A stretch of 44,991 bases of DNA from Hyphomonadaceae bacterium (GTDB lineage: Bacteria; Pseudomonadota; Alphaproteobacteria; Caulobacterales; Hyphomonadaceae). Below, one piece after another: positions 24,978 through 34,318 of this stretch. Made by a program: the position numbers and the translations under genes. A model generated the notes under the pieces. The model had not been told where the DNA came from. It did not search any database and was given only the letters and a program-made list of their open reading frames with translations. The DNA is taken from NCBI GenBank assembly GCA_022760335.1, contig JALEGE010000176.1:1-44991 (forward strand). The letters run 5' to 3'. The first letter of the stretch is position 1. Each line of letters starts with the position of its first letter.

Positions 24978-25740
24978 CCGCCTCCTCGAACATTGCGGAG
25001 ATAAAGGCGCCGTGATCGGGGATTCTTATGTTGACGATATATTGCGGTCGGCCGCCATCGGCGTTCTCAAAATCAGTCTGAAGCGGCTGCCAAGCCGGCG
25101 TTCCACTCAGAGTGAATAGCACGTGGCTGATCCGGCGTTTGGGAACCGCCCGCGACTTCGATTCTCTCAACAATCTCGCGCCCAGCGCCTTATCGCCTGC
25201 GTCTCCATCACGGATAAGAATACGCGCGACAAAAATCAGGGCGTGTGCGGAAGGGCGACCATTTTCTCCATCCAAGGCGGCTCGCGCTTCAACGATAGTC
25301 GCTGATCCCAAATTTTGTCGGCTTTTCGCCTCACCCTTCAGAAGCGAAAGTCGGTCACCGTCATCAATTTCGACCCCGATCAGATCGTCGCCTCGCATCG
25401 ACATGTTGCGATGATCTTTGTACCGAAACCGCCTGATCGGAATCCGGAAGCCCAGTTCTTCTTCACAGCTTTCGACTGCCAGTATCTCGCCCAGATCGCC
25501 TGACTTGATGGCGGGGCTAGTCGGATAAAGTTCCTGCACGACAGCCGCCGTTTCAGGAAGGTCAAGTTCCGCCAGGATGTTGGCGAGTTCTGACTGTCCG
25601 ATATAATGGTCGCGAATTCTTGAGGGCAATACCGCCGTCACGGCGGCTCTACCATCCTCAGATTCGACATACCGGATGAGTTGTTTGCGACCGTCTTCTT
25701 CAATTTCGCAATCGCACCAACCAGGAAACAAGTTTGGCAC
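24958..25740 (-). CDS. hamA: HamA, DUF1837 effector nuclease of a Hachiman system
   Basis: This 260-aa cytoplasmic protein of the DUF1837 family has a PD-(D/E)XK-like core with Glu85 in GDLGEILAVE, Asp118/Asp119 in RGDDLIGVE, and Glu137-x-Lys139 in LLKGEAKSR. These are the expected metal and catalytic residues and all are intact. HamA degrades DNA when unleashed by HamB, giving abortive anti-phage defence. The GTG start at 25740 has GAGG 9 nt upstream. It lies on the same strand as the conjugation operon, separated from it by an AT-rich gap of about 115 nt that probably holds its own promoter. Confidence 0.92.
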   Translation of the reverse strand: MPNLFPGWCDCEIEEDGRKQLIRYVESEDGRAAVTAVLPSRIRDHYIGQSELANILAELDLPETAAVVQELYPTSPAIKSGDLGEILAVESCEEELGFRIPIRRFRYKDHRNMSMRGDDLIGVEIDDGDRLSLLKGEAKSRQNLGSATIVEARAALDGENGRPSAHALIFVARILIRDGDAGDKALGARLLRESKSRAVPKRRISHVLFTLSGTPAWQPLQTDFENADGGRPQYIVNIRIPDHGAFISAMFEEAGELGDD

Positions 25741-25855
25741 TGTCGTTCACCTCTGCATGTATTTTCTCTCCAGAGTCGCAACAGGAGCCCAATTACATTT
25801 ATAAATAATATATTAAGATTCGGCTTAAGCGCTCCGCTTGAATGCGGTCGCACAT

Positions 25856-26077
25856 TTATTTTGACTGCGCATGCACTGGAAACTTCCCGTTTCGACTTGG
25901 CGAGGAAGTTGTGAGCCGGGCGTAAACACGTGATTTTTTTGACCTATAGTCCTCCAATTCCCTTTCCAGCCGCTCGAAGACCGGCCAATAGACGTCTCCA
26001 TATCTGTCGATAAGCCGCGCGACGACATTCAGGCCGTCTTCGATCTCCTCTTCAGATATGGTGCGACGCGAGGGCAT
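25856..26077 (-). CDS. Small hypothetical protein at the end of the trb operon
   Basis: This 73-aa protein starts MPSRRTISEEEIEDGLNVVA and continues LIDRYGDVYWPVFERLERELEDYRSKKSRV, one charged amphipathic helix unit. I have seen similar small helical ORFs named hypothetical next to DUF736/DUF2274 genes in alphaproteobacterial conjugative elements, but give no function. It lies 19 nt after the DUF736 stop, co-directional. There is no strong ribosome site before the ATG at 26077. Confidence 0.55.
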   Translation of the reverse strand: MPSRRTISEEEIEDGLNVVARLIDRYGDVYWPVFERLERELEDYRSKKSRVYARLTTSSPSRNGKFPVHAQSK

Positions 26078-26096
26078 GATTGGCAGTCTCGATTGA

Positions 26097-26414
26097 CTAA
26101 CTCGCTGTCGGTCGCGGACGCGACCAGACGAGTTCCGCCTTGCCGTCCTGCTCGAACAGGGCAGCCCAGATCGGTTCGACAAAACTCGGATCGTCCAGAA
26201 AGACTTTGAGATAAGGGCGCGGGCTCTGGCCTTCGGAAATCTTCCGATGTGCGAAACCTAGGTCACATTGTCCGGTCTTCACAAAGAAGTCCGGGGAGTT
26301 TTCATTCTTCTTGTTGTCGTTCGGAACGATGCGAACTTTGCGCGCCATGCTCAAGGTCGAGATGGTGCCTTCATATCCTTCGTGGGTGAGACGAAACTGG
26401 CCGATGGTCGCCAT
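26097..26414 (-). CDS. DUF736 family protein
   Basis: This 105-aa protein begins MATIGQFRLTHEGYEGTISTLS and contains ENSPDFFVKTGQCDLGFAHRK and YLKVFLDDPSFVEPIWAALF, the conserved DUF736 blocks. The family is found almost only on conjugative plasmids and integrative elements of Proteobacteria, as a small beta-rich single-domain protein of unknown role. Ribosome site GAGGAG lies 8 nt upstream of the ATG. It serves here as a marker for a mobile element. Confidence 0.92.
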   Translation of the reverse strand: MATIGQFRLTHEGYEGTISTLSMARKVRIVPNDNKKNENSPDFFVKTGQCDLGFAHRKISEGQSPRPYLKVFLDDPSFVEPIWAALFEQDGKAELVWSRPRPTAS

Positions 26415-26431
26415 GAGTGTTTACTCCTCTG

Positions 26432-26677
26432 CTACTGTGATGGTTTGGATTGAGAGCCGCGCGCCTTGCGGACTTTTTTGAAACCGCTGTCGCTCGCAAG
26501 GAACGCTTCCAGCATGGACGGGATCAGCGCCGCCACGGATGCTTTTTCCTTGTACGTCTCTTCGTAAATCTGCGCGTAAAGCTCCAGATCCGCGTTAATG
26601 TGAGGATCGACGGCGATCGTGAGCTTGACTGGTGTCGTGTCAGGCAAGGGTCCGATCTTCAGGTTTGGCGCGTTCAT
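26432..26677 (-). CDS. DUF2274 family protein
   Basis: This 81-aa protein begins MNAPNLKIGPLPDTTPVKLTI and has the helix pair DPHINADLELYAQIYEETY plus AALIPSMLEAFLASD, the DUF2274 signature. It is usually found directly after trbI in integrative conjugative elements and may be a ribbon-helix-helix-like regulator. The stop of trbI (overlapping its ribosome site GGAGA) lies 4 nt before the ATG, so the gene is translationally coupled. Confidence 0.88.
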   Translation of the reverse strand: MNAPNLKIGPLPDTTPVKLTIAVDPHINADLELYAQIYEETYKEKASVAALIPSMLEAFLASDSGFKKVRKARGSQSKPSQ

Positions 26678-26681
26678 AGGT

Positions 26682-27896
26682 TCATTCTCCGTAGGGCCTC
26701 AGAACGAGGTCCTTGTTGACGATCACCCGCAGCCGGTAGCCGGGGCGCACCGTGATCGTTGGTTGGACATTCAGTTGCCTGGTGATGATTTGCTGGCCGG
26801 CTTGGTTGATCGTGCGCTGACCGCCGTCGCGAAGGGCTTCGAGAATTTCGTCGTCATTGCTATCGCGGCCGAGTTCGGCGCCGACTGAAAGAACCGATGA
26901 CAGAATGGCGGCCTGGAACAGACGCCAAGTATGATAATCGACCCGGTCTTCGAGCCCGGCATATCCCGCCATATCGACGCCGGGCAGATTGTCGATCACG
27001 ATAGAGGAGCCGTCCGGCATAATGATGCGGGACCAGACGACGAGGGCGCGTGACTGACCATAGGCGATGACGCTGTCATACCGGCCGATCAGTCGCGAGC
27101 CTTGCGGGATGAGCAAATGTGCGCCGCTCGGTGTGTCGTAGACGTTTTCCGTAACTTGCGCGACGACCTGACCGGGAAGATCGGAATTCAGCCCCGTCAC
27201 TAGGCTCGCGGGAATGATCGTTCCGGCCATGACCTGAAATGGCGAGATGGGGGTCTGTAAGCGATGTTGGTTGTAGATTCCGTCGTCGACCTCGGCGCCG
27301 AGAAAGCTTTCCTTGCGCTGCTGGAAGTTCGGATCGAGAGCGTCGGCGAATCCCGTCGAAGCTGTCCTATCTTCGGTCCCTGGACTTATAACTGATGCAA
27401 GCTGGTCGAGCCTCGTAGGCGCTCCACCGTCGCTCGCCGCCATCACCCGTCCGCCCTGCGCACTGTTGTTGATGAAGAAGAGGTCCGAAGCTCGTGCCTC
27501 ATCTGCGGCGCTGGGCGCTCCGGTTGCTGATCCCGCGCTCGCCACGCGGGCCGGCTGGTATTTGAACGGGTTTTCCGGCGCGTCTTCGATCCGCGGCGCG
27601 CCGATCATGGCGGCGCCAAGGTCACCCGGCAGCGGCGGACCGAGCCTTGACGGCATGTCGCCATAGCTTTCGGGCAAGGACGCAAAAGCGTCTGGCATGG
27701 GTTTGTGCCGCGTATTGTAGAGTTCCGAGCGCGCCTCTTGCTCGCGATCCGGGGTGCGCAACGCCATCGCGGCGGCGCCAAGTATCAGGAGGACGGCGCC
27801 CGACGACGCCCCGATCAGGACACGCTTGTTGAAGCGCCTGACCGGCCGTGGCTTGGCGCGGATCGCTAGGCTGTCGTCTGGTTCAACCGCGCTCAT
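26682..27896 (-). CDS. trbI: Conjugal transfer protein TrbI (VirB10-like)
   Basis: This roughly 404-aa protein spans inner membrane, periplasm and outer-membrane complex. A short cytoplasmic N-terminus leads to one membrane helix (VLIGASSGAVLLILGAAAMAL, about residues 25-45), a Pro/Ala-rich spacer, and the VirB10/TrbI beta-barrel domain from about residue 200: GTIIPASLVTGLNSDLPGQVVAQV, LLIPQGSRLIGRYDS and RPGYRLRVIVNKDLVL. VirB10 proteins gate the outer-membrane core pore of type IV secretion systems. The ATG at 27896 overlaps the trbG stop by ATGA. Confidence 0.93.
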   Translation of the reverse strand: MSAVEPDDSLAIRAKPRPVRRFNKRVLIGASSGAVLLILGAAAMALRTPDREQEARSELYNTRHKPMPDAFASLPESYGDMPSRLGPPLPGDLGAAMIGAPRIEDAPENPFKYQPARVASAGSATGAPSAADEARASDLFFINNSAQGGRVMAASDGGAPTRLDQLASVISPGTEDRTASTGFADALDPNFQQRKESFLGAEVDDGIYNQHRLQTPISPFQVMAGTIIPASLVTGLNSDLPGQVVAQVTENVYDTPSGAHLLIPQGSRLIGRYDSVIAYGQSRALVVWSRIIMPDGSSIVIDNLPGVDMAGYAGLEDRVDYHTWRLFQAAILSSVLSVGAELGRDSNDDEILEALRDGGQRTINQAGQQIITRQLNVQPTITVRPGYRLRVIVNKDLVLRPYGE

Positions 27897-28891
27897 AGGC
27901 CCGCCATCCAATTTCTTGGAGCGGCGGTGCGTTCGATCCGAACCACCTCCTGATCGTCTTCACCGAGACGCAGTTCGGCAACCGCAAACAAGCGGTCGAC
28001 GATATAGTAAGAACCATTGATCCTATAATTGACGAGCTGGCTGTCGCCATTGCGCCCGACGACAAAGAGCGGCGGCGCCTCGCCTTGATCGAGACGGGAC
28101 GGAAACTGAATGTAGACTTTCCGGCCGTCATCGAAAGCGCGCAATGGACGCCAGTGGGGGGCGTCGCCTTTGATCTCATAACGGAAATTGATGCGATCAA
28201 GGCTGAGGCCGCGATCAATGACAATGCGCCCCTGCGCCTGCCGGCGGGCAGCATTGCCGCGCGCCGTGACCAGTTCTTCATGCGGATAACGCCAGGACAC
28301 CGCCGCCATATAGGTTTCGCGGTAGGACGTCATTTCGATGTGGTAGGTCCGTTTGGAGGTGGTGATGATGAGGTTGGTCTTGAGACCGGAGGCGATTGGC
28401 TTCACCAGAATGTGCGTCTGACTGGCGTCGCCGGAGCCTGAGACCGTATCGCCCAGGACCCAGCGCACGGTGTCGCCGGCGGAAACCGACATCAGCTCCT
28501 CGCCGGGTTGGAGCGCTATGTCTGTCACCTGCTCCGGGGCAGTGTAGACCTGATAGAGCGCGCCAATCGTATAGGGATAAATCTGGATGGCGTTGATGAA
28601 GCTTGTCGCGTCGGGTTCGACAGCCGCGCTCCGGTTCGCCTCATCAATGGCTTCATGGGGTTTCAACTCTGGGACCGCCGCTATTGGCGATTCCGTCAGC
28701 GGTTTGAGTTGTCCGGCCATCGCGAGCGGCTCGATCCTCTCGATGAAGAGGGGTTCCCCGTTCGGATCGTCCGCCAGATAGACAGCCTCCATGAACTCGG
28801 CGTCATCAAGAACGAAGTTGTCGTGGGGATTGGTGGAAGCGCAAGCGCCCAATGAGATGAGCGCGCCGATTATTACGAGAGTGCGGATCAT
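27893..28891 (-). CDS. trbG: Conjugal transfer protein TrbG (VirB9-like)
   Basis: This 332-aa outer-membrane-core component has a lipoprotein-type signal with lipobox LGAC (Cys 17). A proline-poor linker leads to a VirB9/CagX domain whose C-terminal half includes DRINFRYEIKGDAPHWRPLRAFDDGRKVYIQFPSRL and ends VVRIERTAAPRNW. It pairs with TrbI and TrbH-like lipoproteins to form the outer ring. No separate trbH gene exists in the window, so the lipoprotein anchor on TrbG may substitute; that is inference. It starts by ATGA overlap with trbF. Confidence 0.93.
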   Translation of the reverse strand: MIRTLVIIGALISLGACASTNPHDNFVLDDAEFMEAVYLADDPNGEPLFIERIEPLAMAGQLKPLTESPIAAVPELKPHEAIDEANRSAAVEPDATSFINAIQIYPYTIGALYQVYTAPEQVTDIALQPGEELMSVSAGDTVRWVLGDTVSGSGDASQTHILVKPIASGLKTNLIITTSKRTYHIEMTSYRETYMAAVSWRYPHEELVTARGNAARRQAQGRIVIDRGLSLDRINFRYEIKGDAPHWRPLRAFDDGRKVYIQFPSRLDQGEAPPLFVVGRNGDSQLVNYRINGSYYIVDRLFAVAELRLGEDDQEVVRIERTAAPRNWMAGL

Positions 28892-29586
28892 TGATTACCT
28901 CCTTGAGCGAGATCTTTTGACCAGTTGATGCCGTGGACGTAGAGCCCGAGCGGATTGCGATGCAGGGTTTCTTCGTCACGAGGCGGATCGAAGACGATGG
29001 CGAGCACGCCGGTATAAGTCGCCGATGACACCTGAACGCCCGACCGAAATGTCGTCTCGCGCCAGCGCAGATCGAAACTGTCTTGAGAAGACCGCACGAT
29101 GCTTTGGATTTCGACGGATACTGAGCGTTTGCCGACCTCCGCGAATGGATCGTTCTCGCGGGCGTAATCGTTGAGGGTGAGCGCCGCCTGATCGGTCGTG
29201 AAGGCGTAGGCTTTCAACCAGTTCTCGCGCACAACGATGGGGTCAATGGACACCGACCGGACCTGTTTGACAAATTCCGCGAGCTGGTAAGCGATCTGAG
29301 CGTCGGTCGGCTTATAATCGGCGACCGCCGATTGGACGGTGCGGACGCGGCCGTCTGTTTCGAGTTCGACGACATATGGCGTGATGATGCTTTGCGTGGA
29401 CCGCCAGATGAACGCACCTGACATGACGAAGGCGAGCGCCAAAGCGACAAGCGCGGTCAGGCGCCAGTTTTCCGCCTGCACGCGCGCCGATCCGATCCGG
29501 TCGTCCCAGACCTGTGCGGCGCGCTGGTAAGGCGTGACGGCTTCCGGCGTGGTTCCATATTTTTGCTGTTGTCTTTTCCAGAACAT
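28888..29586 (-). CDS. trbF: Conjugal transfer protein TrbF (VirB8-like)
   Basis: This 232-aa bitopic inner-membrane protein has one N-terminal helix (TALVALALAFVMSGAFIW, about 45-62) and then a periplasmic VirB8/TrbF domain with SIITPYVVELETDGRV and FAEVGKRSVSVEIQSIVRSSQDSFDLRWRE. VirB8 proteins scaffold assembly of the transfer apparatus. It begins 3 nt after the trbL stop and overlaps trbG. Confidence 0.93.
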   Translation of the reverse strand: MFWKRQQQKYGTTPEAVTPYQRAAQVWDDRIGSARVQAENWRLTALVALALAFVMSGAFIWRSTQSIITPYVVELETDGRVRTVQSAVADYKPTDAQIAYQLAEFVKQVRSVSIDPIVVRENWLKAYAFTTDQAALTLNDYARENDPFAEVGKRSVSVEIQSIVRSSQDSFDLRWRETTFRSGVQVSSATYTGVLAIVFDPPRDEETLHRNPLGLYVHGINWSKDLAQGGNQ

Positions 29587-29589
29587 CGA

Positions 29590-30915
29590 TCAGTCCTCAT
29601 CCTGTTTGAGACGCGGACCGTCGCCCGACCCGCCGCGATCGCCGTCACGCAAGGCCGATGCGGCTGCGAGGCTTGCGTCTCTCTGCAATTGCTGTCGTTG
29701 AACCTGCCGCGCCCAATTCGGCGCTCCGCCCGTGGCGACCGGGGCGGCGGCGACGTCGCCCAGCGTTCCGCCTGTGGCGCTGAAAGCTGTGCGGCCTCCG
29801 CTTTCGAAGCTCCGCTTCACAGGAGCGACGGCCCGAGAGGCTGCCGAGCGAGCGCCGCTTGCGAAACTCCTCGCGCCAGCCTCCGCCATGGCTCCCACGC
29901 CGGCGGCGGCGGCGCGCCATCCGTTTGCGCCGGAGGCGGCCTTTCCGAGGGAATAGGAAGTCGCGGCGCCGCCGCTAAGAGATGCGCCTGCCTTGATGGC
30001 GCCGCCTGTTGCTGCTGCGCCTGCACGCATGGCGCCGCCCGCGAGCGCGCCTCCGGCGACAGCGCCCGCTCCAACCCCGGCTGCGGTTCCCACGACTGCG
30101 CCTGCGCCCAATTGCGGCGCGCCTGAGACGAGGCCGGCGGCGATGCCAGGACCGAAGATTCCAAGTGCGACGAGTGCAAGCGACGCCAGAATGACGGTGG
30201 CGGCGTCTTCCAGGGTTACGTCGCCCGGCGTGATTTCCGCCGTCACAGATCCGAAGAGAGTGGAACCGATGCCGACAATCACCGCCAGCACCATGAGTTT
30301 GATTCCGGATGAGATGACATTCCCGAGAACGCGTTCAGCCAGGAATGAGGTCTTGTTCCACAATGCAAAGGGAATGAGGACGAAACCTGCAAGCGTCGTC
30401 AGCTTGAATTCGATGACGGTGACGAAGAGCTGGATCGCCAGAAAGAAGAAGGCGAAGAGCGTGATAAGCCAGGCAAGAAACAGAATCGCGATGGTGACGA
30501 AGTTGACGAAGAAGCCGACGGGACCGGTCAAATCGCCGATTTCGTCGAGCAAGGGATGACCGGCGGTGAAGCCGGTATCGGCGACGAAACCAGGGCGCAG
30601 CAGATCGGCGGCCGTGATGGTCGAGCCGGAGGCATTCAGACCGAGCTGCGCGAAGCTCTCGAAGATGACATTGGCGAGGAAGGCGAAATTATTGAGGATG
30701 AGCGCGAAGAAGCCGACATAGAGCACCTTCTTGACGAACGTGCCGATGATGTTGTTCTCCGGCCCCATCGCCCAGAAGAGCCCGGCAAGGACGACATCGA
30801 TGCCGATCAGGAACGCCGTCAGATAGGCGACGTCGGGACCAAGCAACCCGAAACCTGAATCGATATAGGTCGAAAAGGTCGCCAGAAACCGATCGATGAT
30901 GCCGAGGTCTTCCAT
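29590..30915 (-). CDS. trbL: Conjugal transfer protein TrbL (VirB6-like)
   Basis: This 441-aa polytopic inner-membrane protein has at least five hydrophobic segments in residues 25-270 and the TrbL core FLAWLITLFAFFFLAIQLFVTVIEFKLTTLAGFVLIPFALWNKTSFLAERVLGNVISSG. After about residue 265 the sequence turns into a low-complexity Ala/Gly-rich tail, normal for TrbL. It lies 12 nt after trbJ; the trbK entry-exclusion gene usually found between trbJ and trbL is missing. Confidence 0.93.
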   Translation of the reverse strand: MEDLGIIDRFLATFSTYIDSGFGLLGPDVAYLTAFLIGIDVVLAGLFWAMGPENNIIGTFVKKVLYVGFFALILNNFAFLANVIFESFAQLGLNASGSTITAADLLRPGFVADTGFTAGHPLLDEIGDLTGPVGFFVNFVTIAILFLAWLITLFAFFFLAIQLFVTVIEFKLTTLAGFVLIPFALWNKTSFLAERVLGNVISSGIKLMVLAVIVGIGSTLFGSVTAEITPGDVTLEDAATVILASLALVALGIFGPGIAAGLVSGAPQLGAGAVVGTAAGVGAGAVAGGALAGGAMRAGAAATGGAIKAGASLSGGAATSYSLGKAASGANGWRAAAAGVGAMAEAGARSFASGARSAASRAVAPVKRSFESGGRTAFSATGGTLGDVAAAPVATGGAPNWARQVQRQQLQRDASLAAASALRDGDRGGSGDGPRLKQDED

Positions 30916-30927
30916 CGCTCTCCCCTG

Positions 30928-31647
30928 TCAGCGCGTGTAGGCGCTGGAGCCGCCGACGAAGCGGGCGAGCTTTTCGCGACCCTCTCGCTCGATCTGCAGA
31001 TCGCGGGCGCGCGCCAGCGCGTCGGCGCGATATTGCGCGGCCATCAATTCCTGCATCTGCATGCTCTGTTTGACGCCGAGCGCGGCGATCTGATTGCCGG
31101 TCTGCGAAACCGAGAGATTGCCTTCCGCTACCGCCGTTTCCGCCAGCATCGCGTCCAGGGATGATGTGTCCGCTTTGAGCGTCTGAACGATCTGCGACTG
31201 AACCAACAGCGTGTCGTTGAACGCCGAACGGGCGGACACCCATTGCATTTCTGCGGCGGTCGCCATTTGAGTGCGCGACCAGGCGGAATAGTCCTCAGGG
31301 AAGTTTTCCTGAAAGAGCCGGTCGGTTTCGCTGACGACGTAGGAGATCGATCGCGCGCGGTCCATGAGAACCGCAATCTCGCCCAACAACCGGTTTATCT
31401 CAGCCTGCGGATTGTATCCCGTGCGCACGAGGTTGGTCGCCTGGTTGATGAGCATGTCCGCTTCGTTCTGAAGCTGCTTCACCTGATTGTTGATTTGCTC
31501 CAACGTGTTCGCCGCTGTGAGGATGTTCTGAGCGAGATTGGAGGGATCGATCACGATGTCTCCGACCCCGAAAATCGCGTGGGCGGGCGGCGCTATGGTC
31601 ATCGGCGCGGCCGCCAGTAAGAGAGCTGCTATTATTCTGCGGCGCAT
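30928..31647 (-). CDS. trbJ: Conjugal transfer protein TrbJ (VirB5-like)
   Basis: This 239-aa exported protein has a signal peptide (RRRIIAALLLAAAPMTIAPPAHA, cleavage near residue 25) and a long helical, Gln/Asn-rich mature part: AANTLEQINNQVKQLQNEADMLINQATN, typical of TrbJ/VirB5 minor pilus proteins. It is thought to cap the pilus and contact recipients. The ATG at 31647 has AAGGAG 8 nt upstream and overlaps the last 16 nt of trbE. Confidence 0.9.
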   Translation of the reverse strand: MRRRIIAALLLAAAPMTIAPPAHAIFGVGDIVIDPSNLAQNILTAANTLEQINNQVKQLQNEADMLINQATNLVRTGYNPQAEINRLLGEIAVLMDRARSISYVVSETDRLFQENFPEDYSAWSRTQMATAAEMQWVSARSAFNDTLLVQSQIVQTLKADTSSLDAMLAETAVAEGNLSVSQTGNQIAALGVKQSMQMQELMAAQYRADALARARDLQIEREGREKLARFVGGSSAYTR

Positions 31648-34070
31648 GGAACATCTCCTTTTGTTGAGGGGGTGGCGGTTATGAGATCGGCCGCCCAGCC
31701 CAGATCGCGGGCGCGCAGCCATTGGACGGCGAATGCTTCCGGGTGTGCGCCCTGAACGTCATCAATGAGCTTGTGATCCGCTTTGGATGACGCGGCGCAG
31801 AAGGCGAGACTGACTGGGCCGAGATCGAGATCGAACAAACGATTTCCGGAACGCGACTGGAAATAATAGTCCTGTCGCGGACTCGCCTCCGCGATGATTT
31901 CGATCTGACGGTCGTTCAATCCGAACGCGCGATAAGTGTCCTGCTGCTGAGGTTCGAGTGCGCGGTCATTCGGCAAAAAGATGCGCGAGGGGCAGCTTTC
32001 GATAATCGCAGGCGCGATGGTGCTGCGGGAGATGTCCGATAAGGACTGCGTTGCGAAAATAACCGAGACATTCCGTTTCCGGAGAACTTTGAGCCATTCG
32101 CGAATGCGCTCGGAGAAGAGCGGGTTATCGAGAAACACCCAGGCTTCATCCAGAATGAGCAAAGTTGGTCGGCCGTCGAATCGCGCCTCCAGGCGGTGAA
32201 AGAGGTAGGTCAGCACAGGCGGCACGAGCGAGGGCTGGTGCATCAGCTCCTCCATCTCGAAGCATTGCCAATCGTTTTGCCCGAGCGTTTCTTCATCGGC
32301 ATCGAGCAAGGCGCCGTGGGCGCCTGCGAGCGTGTAGGGCGCGAGCGCCTGTTTGAGCCGGTTGGATTGAAGAAGCACCGACAGGCCGGTCATCGTCCGC
32401 TCTGATTTCGGCGCCGCGCTTAACGATGTGAGCGCCGTCCAGACGGCGTCTTTCACGGCGGGATCGATAGCGACGCCTTCATGGGCGAGCAGACCGGAAA
32501 CCCATTCCAGCGCCCAGGACCGCTCCGCGTCCGCATCGATACGGGCGAGCGGCTGAAAACAAAGCTCCCTGTCTTCACCGAGCGCATAGTGTTCGCCTCC
32601 GATGCCGGCGGTGATGGCGCGGGCCGATCCGCCTTTATCGAACAAGAAGACTTGAGCCCCGGCGTAGCGCCGGAACTGCGCGGCGATTAAAGCGAGCAGC
32701 ACCGACTTGCCGGCGCCGGTCGGACCGACAACCAGCATGTGTCCGACATCGTTCTGGTGTGGAACAAGGCGGAATGGCGTGTTGGCGTTCGCCGTTGCGT
32801 AGAGCAGCGGCGGGCCGTTCAGATGAGCATTCTCGACTGGGCCTGCCCAGACGGCCGAAAGCGGCATCATGTGAACGAGATTAAGCGTGTGGATGATCGG
32901 CTGACGCACATTGGCGTAGGCGTGACCGGGCAAGCCGCCGAGCCATGCGTCGACGGCATTGACCGTCTCGTTCATTGCAACGAAACCCCGCCCATTGATG
33001 ATCCGCTCCACCTCACGGATCATCTCGTCAGCGGCGGCTGCGTCCTCATCCATGACTGCGACCGACGTCGTCACATAGCCATAGCTGACATGATCTTCCC
33101 CGAGCGCCTGAAGCGCCGCATCGGCGTCCGCCGCTTTGTTGTCCGCATCCGTATCGACGAGCGCGGAAGCTTCATTCGTCATGACCTCTTTGATGACGGC
33201 CGTCAGGGATTTTCGTTTGGCGAACCACTGACGCCGGTATCGGCCGAGAACCTTTGTCGCCTCCGATTTGTCCATCGGCAGGAAACGGGTCATCCAGCGA
33301 TACGGAAATCCCAGACGATTCAGATCGTCGAAAAGGCCCGGCTCGGTTGCGTTCGGAAAGCCCTGCAGGGAGAGGACGCGCAGATGGGCGCCGCCGAGCA
33401 TCGGTTCCAATCCGCCAACAAGATCGACGCCGCCCAGAACCGCATCGAGATAGGCGGGCGTTTCAGGAGCGCAAACCGGATGGCGTTTGGAGGATAGGCT
33501 CGATTGAAGATAAGTCAGCGTCTCTTCGTCTGTCAGAAAGCGCGCTTCAGGTACAACAGAGGCGATAAGATCAAGACTGCGCTCGGTTTCGGCGATGAAT
33601 CGGGTAAGATGATCGAAGGCGGCGAGCCCTGTTGCTTCTTCCGGCTTTTCAACGAACGCATCCTCGATGCGATTGACGCTGTCGGCGGGCGGCAGAAAGG
33701 CGAAGGTCAGCGTGTATCGGCTTTCGAACAGAGCGCCGGCTTCGGTGAAGCGTCCCCTGCGTTCCTCGTCGATCAACCAGCCCACCGGGTCGCGCCACTG
33801 GCTTTCCGGATACTCTGTCGCCGGTTCGCGGGCCGCCTCGAAATAGAGCGCCCAACCCGAACCGAACCGCTTCAGGGCGTTGTTGATGCGTGAACAGACA
33901 GAAACGAGGCTCGACGCCGTCGCGCTCTCTAGATCCGGCCCGCGAAACATCGCGGATCGCTGGAAGCTCCCATCCTTGTTCAGCACCACGCCGGGCGCGA
34001 TCAGACAGGCCCAGGGCAGAAAGTCTGCAAGCCTCTTATTTGTCTGCCGGTATTCCTTGAGATTCATCAT
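31632..34070 (-). CDS. trbE: Conjugal transfer ATPase TrbE (VirB4-like)
   Basis: This 812-aa AAA+ ATPase powers the mating-pair apparatus at the inner membrane. The N-terminal CagE/TrbE domain occupies about 1-400. The motor has Walker A VVGPTGAGKSVLLAL and Walker B LLILDEAWVFLD, followed by KVLRKRNVSVIFATQSLSDISRS. Length matches RP4/Ti TrbE. The ATG overlaps the trbD stop by ATGA. Confidence 0.95.
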   Translation of the reverse strand: MMNLKEYRQTNKRLADFLPWACLIAPGVVLNKDGSFQRSAMFRGPDLESATASSLVSVCSRINNALKRFGSGWALYFEAAREPATEYPESQWRDPVGWLIDEERRGRFTEAGALFESRYTLTFAFLPPADSVNRIEDAFVEKPEEATGLAAFDHLTRFIAETERSLDLIASVVPEARFLTDEETLTYLQSSLSSKRHPVCAPETPAYLDAVLGGVDLVGGLEPMLGGAHLRVLSLQGFPNATEPGLFDDLNRLGFPYRWMTRFLPMDKSEATKVLGRYRRQWFAKRKSLTAVIKEVMTNEASALVDTDADNKAADADAALQALGEDHVSYGYVTTSVAVMDEDAAAADEMIREVERIINGRGFVAMNETVNAVDAWLGGLPGHAYANVRQPIIHTLNLVHMMPLSAVWAGPVENAHLNGPPLLYATANANTPFRLVPHQNDVGHMLVVGPTGAGKSVLLALIAAQFRRYAGAQVFLFDKGGSARAITAGIGGEHYALGEDRELCFQPLARIDADAERSWALEWVSGLLAHEGVAIDPAVKDAVWTALTSLSAAPKSERTMTGLSVLLQSNRLKQALAPYTLAGAHGALLDADEETLGQNDWQCFEMEELMHQPSLVPPVLTYLFHRLEARFDGRPTLLILDEAWVFLDNPLFSERIREWLKVLRKRNVSVIFATQSLSDISRSTIAPAIIESCPSRIFLPNDRALEPQQQDTYRAFGLNDRQIEIIAEASPRQDYYFQSRSGNRLFDLDLGPVSLAFCAASSKADHKLIDDVQGAHPEAFAVQWLRARDLGWAADLITATPSTKGDVPCAAE

Positions 34071-34318
34071 GCGAGATATCCCTCATGGCGGATGTGGCGC
34101 AGCACTACGTCCATGAATTTCGGGTCGCGTTTCGCCATGAAAACGCAGGCGCCGTGGGCGATGATCCAGTAGAGGACGCCCGCGGCCCAGACCTGAAGCC
34201 CAAGGCCCAGCGCAGCCGCGATCGTGCCGTTGAGAATGGCGGCGTTGCGGGGCGCGCCGCCCATCAGGATCGGCTCGGTCAAAGAGCGGTGTACGGGTAT
34301 GGCGAAACCTTCGGTCAT
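34067..34318 (-). CDS. trbD: Conjugal transfer protein TrbD (VirB3-like)
   Basis: This 83-aa inner-membrane protein has the start TEGFAIPVHRSLTEPILMGGAPR, which is conserved in VirB3/TrbD, and two close hydrophobic segments (NGTIAAALGLGLQVWAAGVLYWIIAHGACVFMA). The ATG at 34318 shares one base with the trbC stop (TGATG), which decides this start over longer in-frame possibilities. Confidence 0.92.
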   Translation of the reverse strand: MTEGFAIPVHRSLTEPILMGGAPRNAAILNGTIAAALGLGLQVWAAGVLYWIIAHGACVFMAKRDPKFMDVVLRHIRHEGYLA

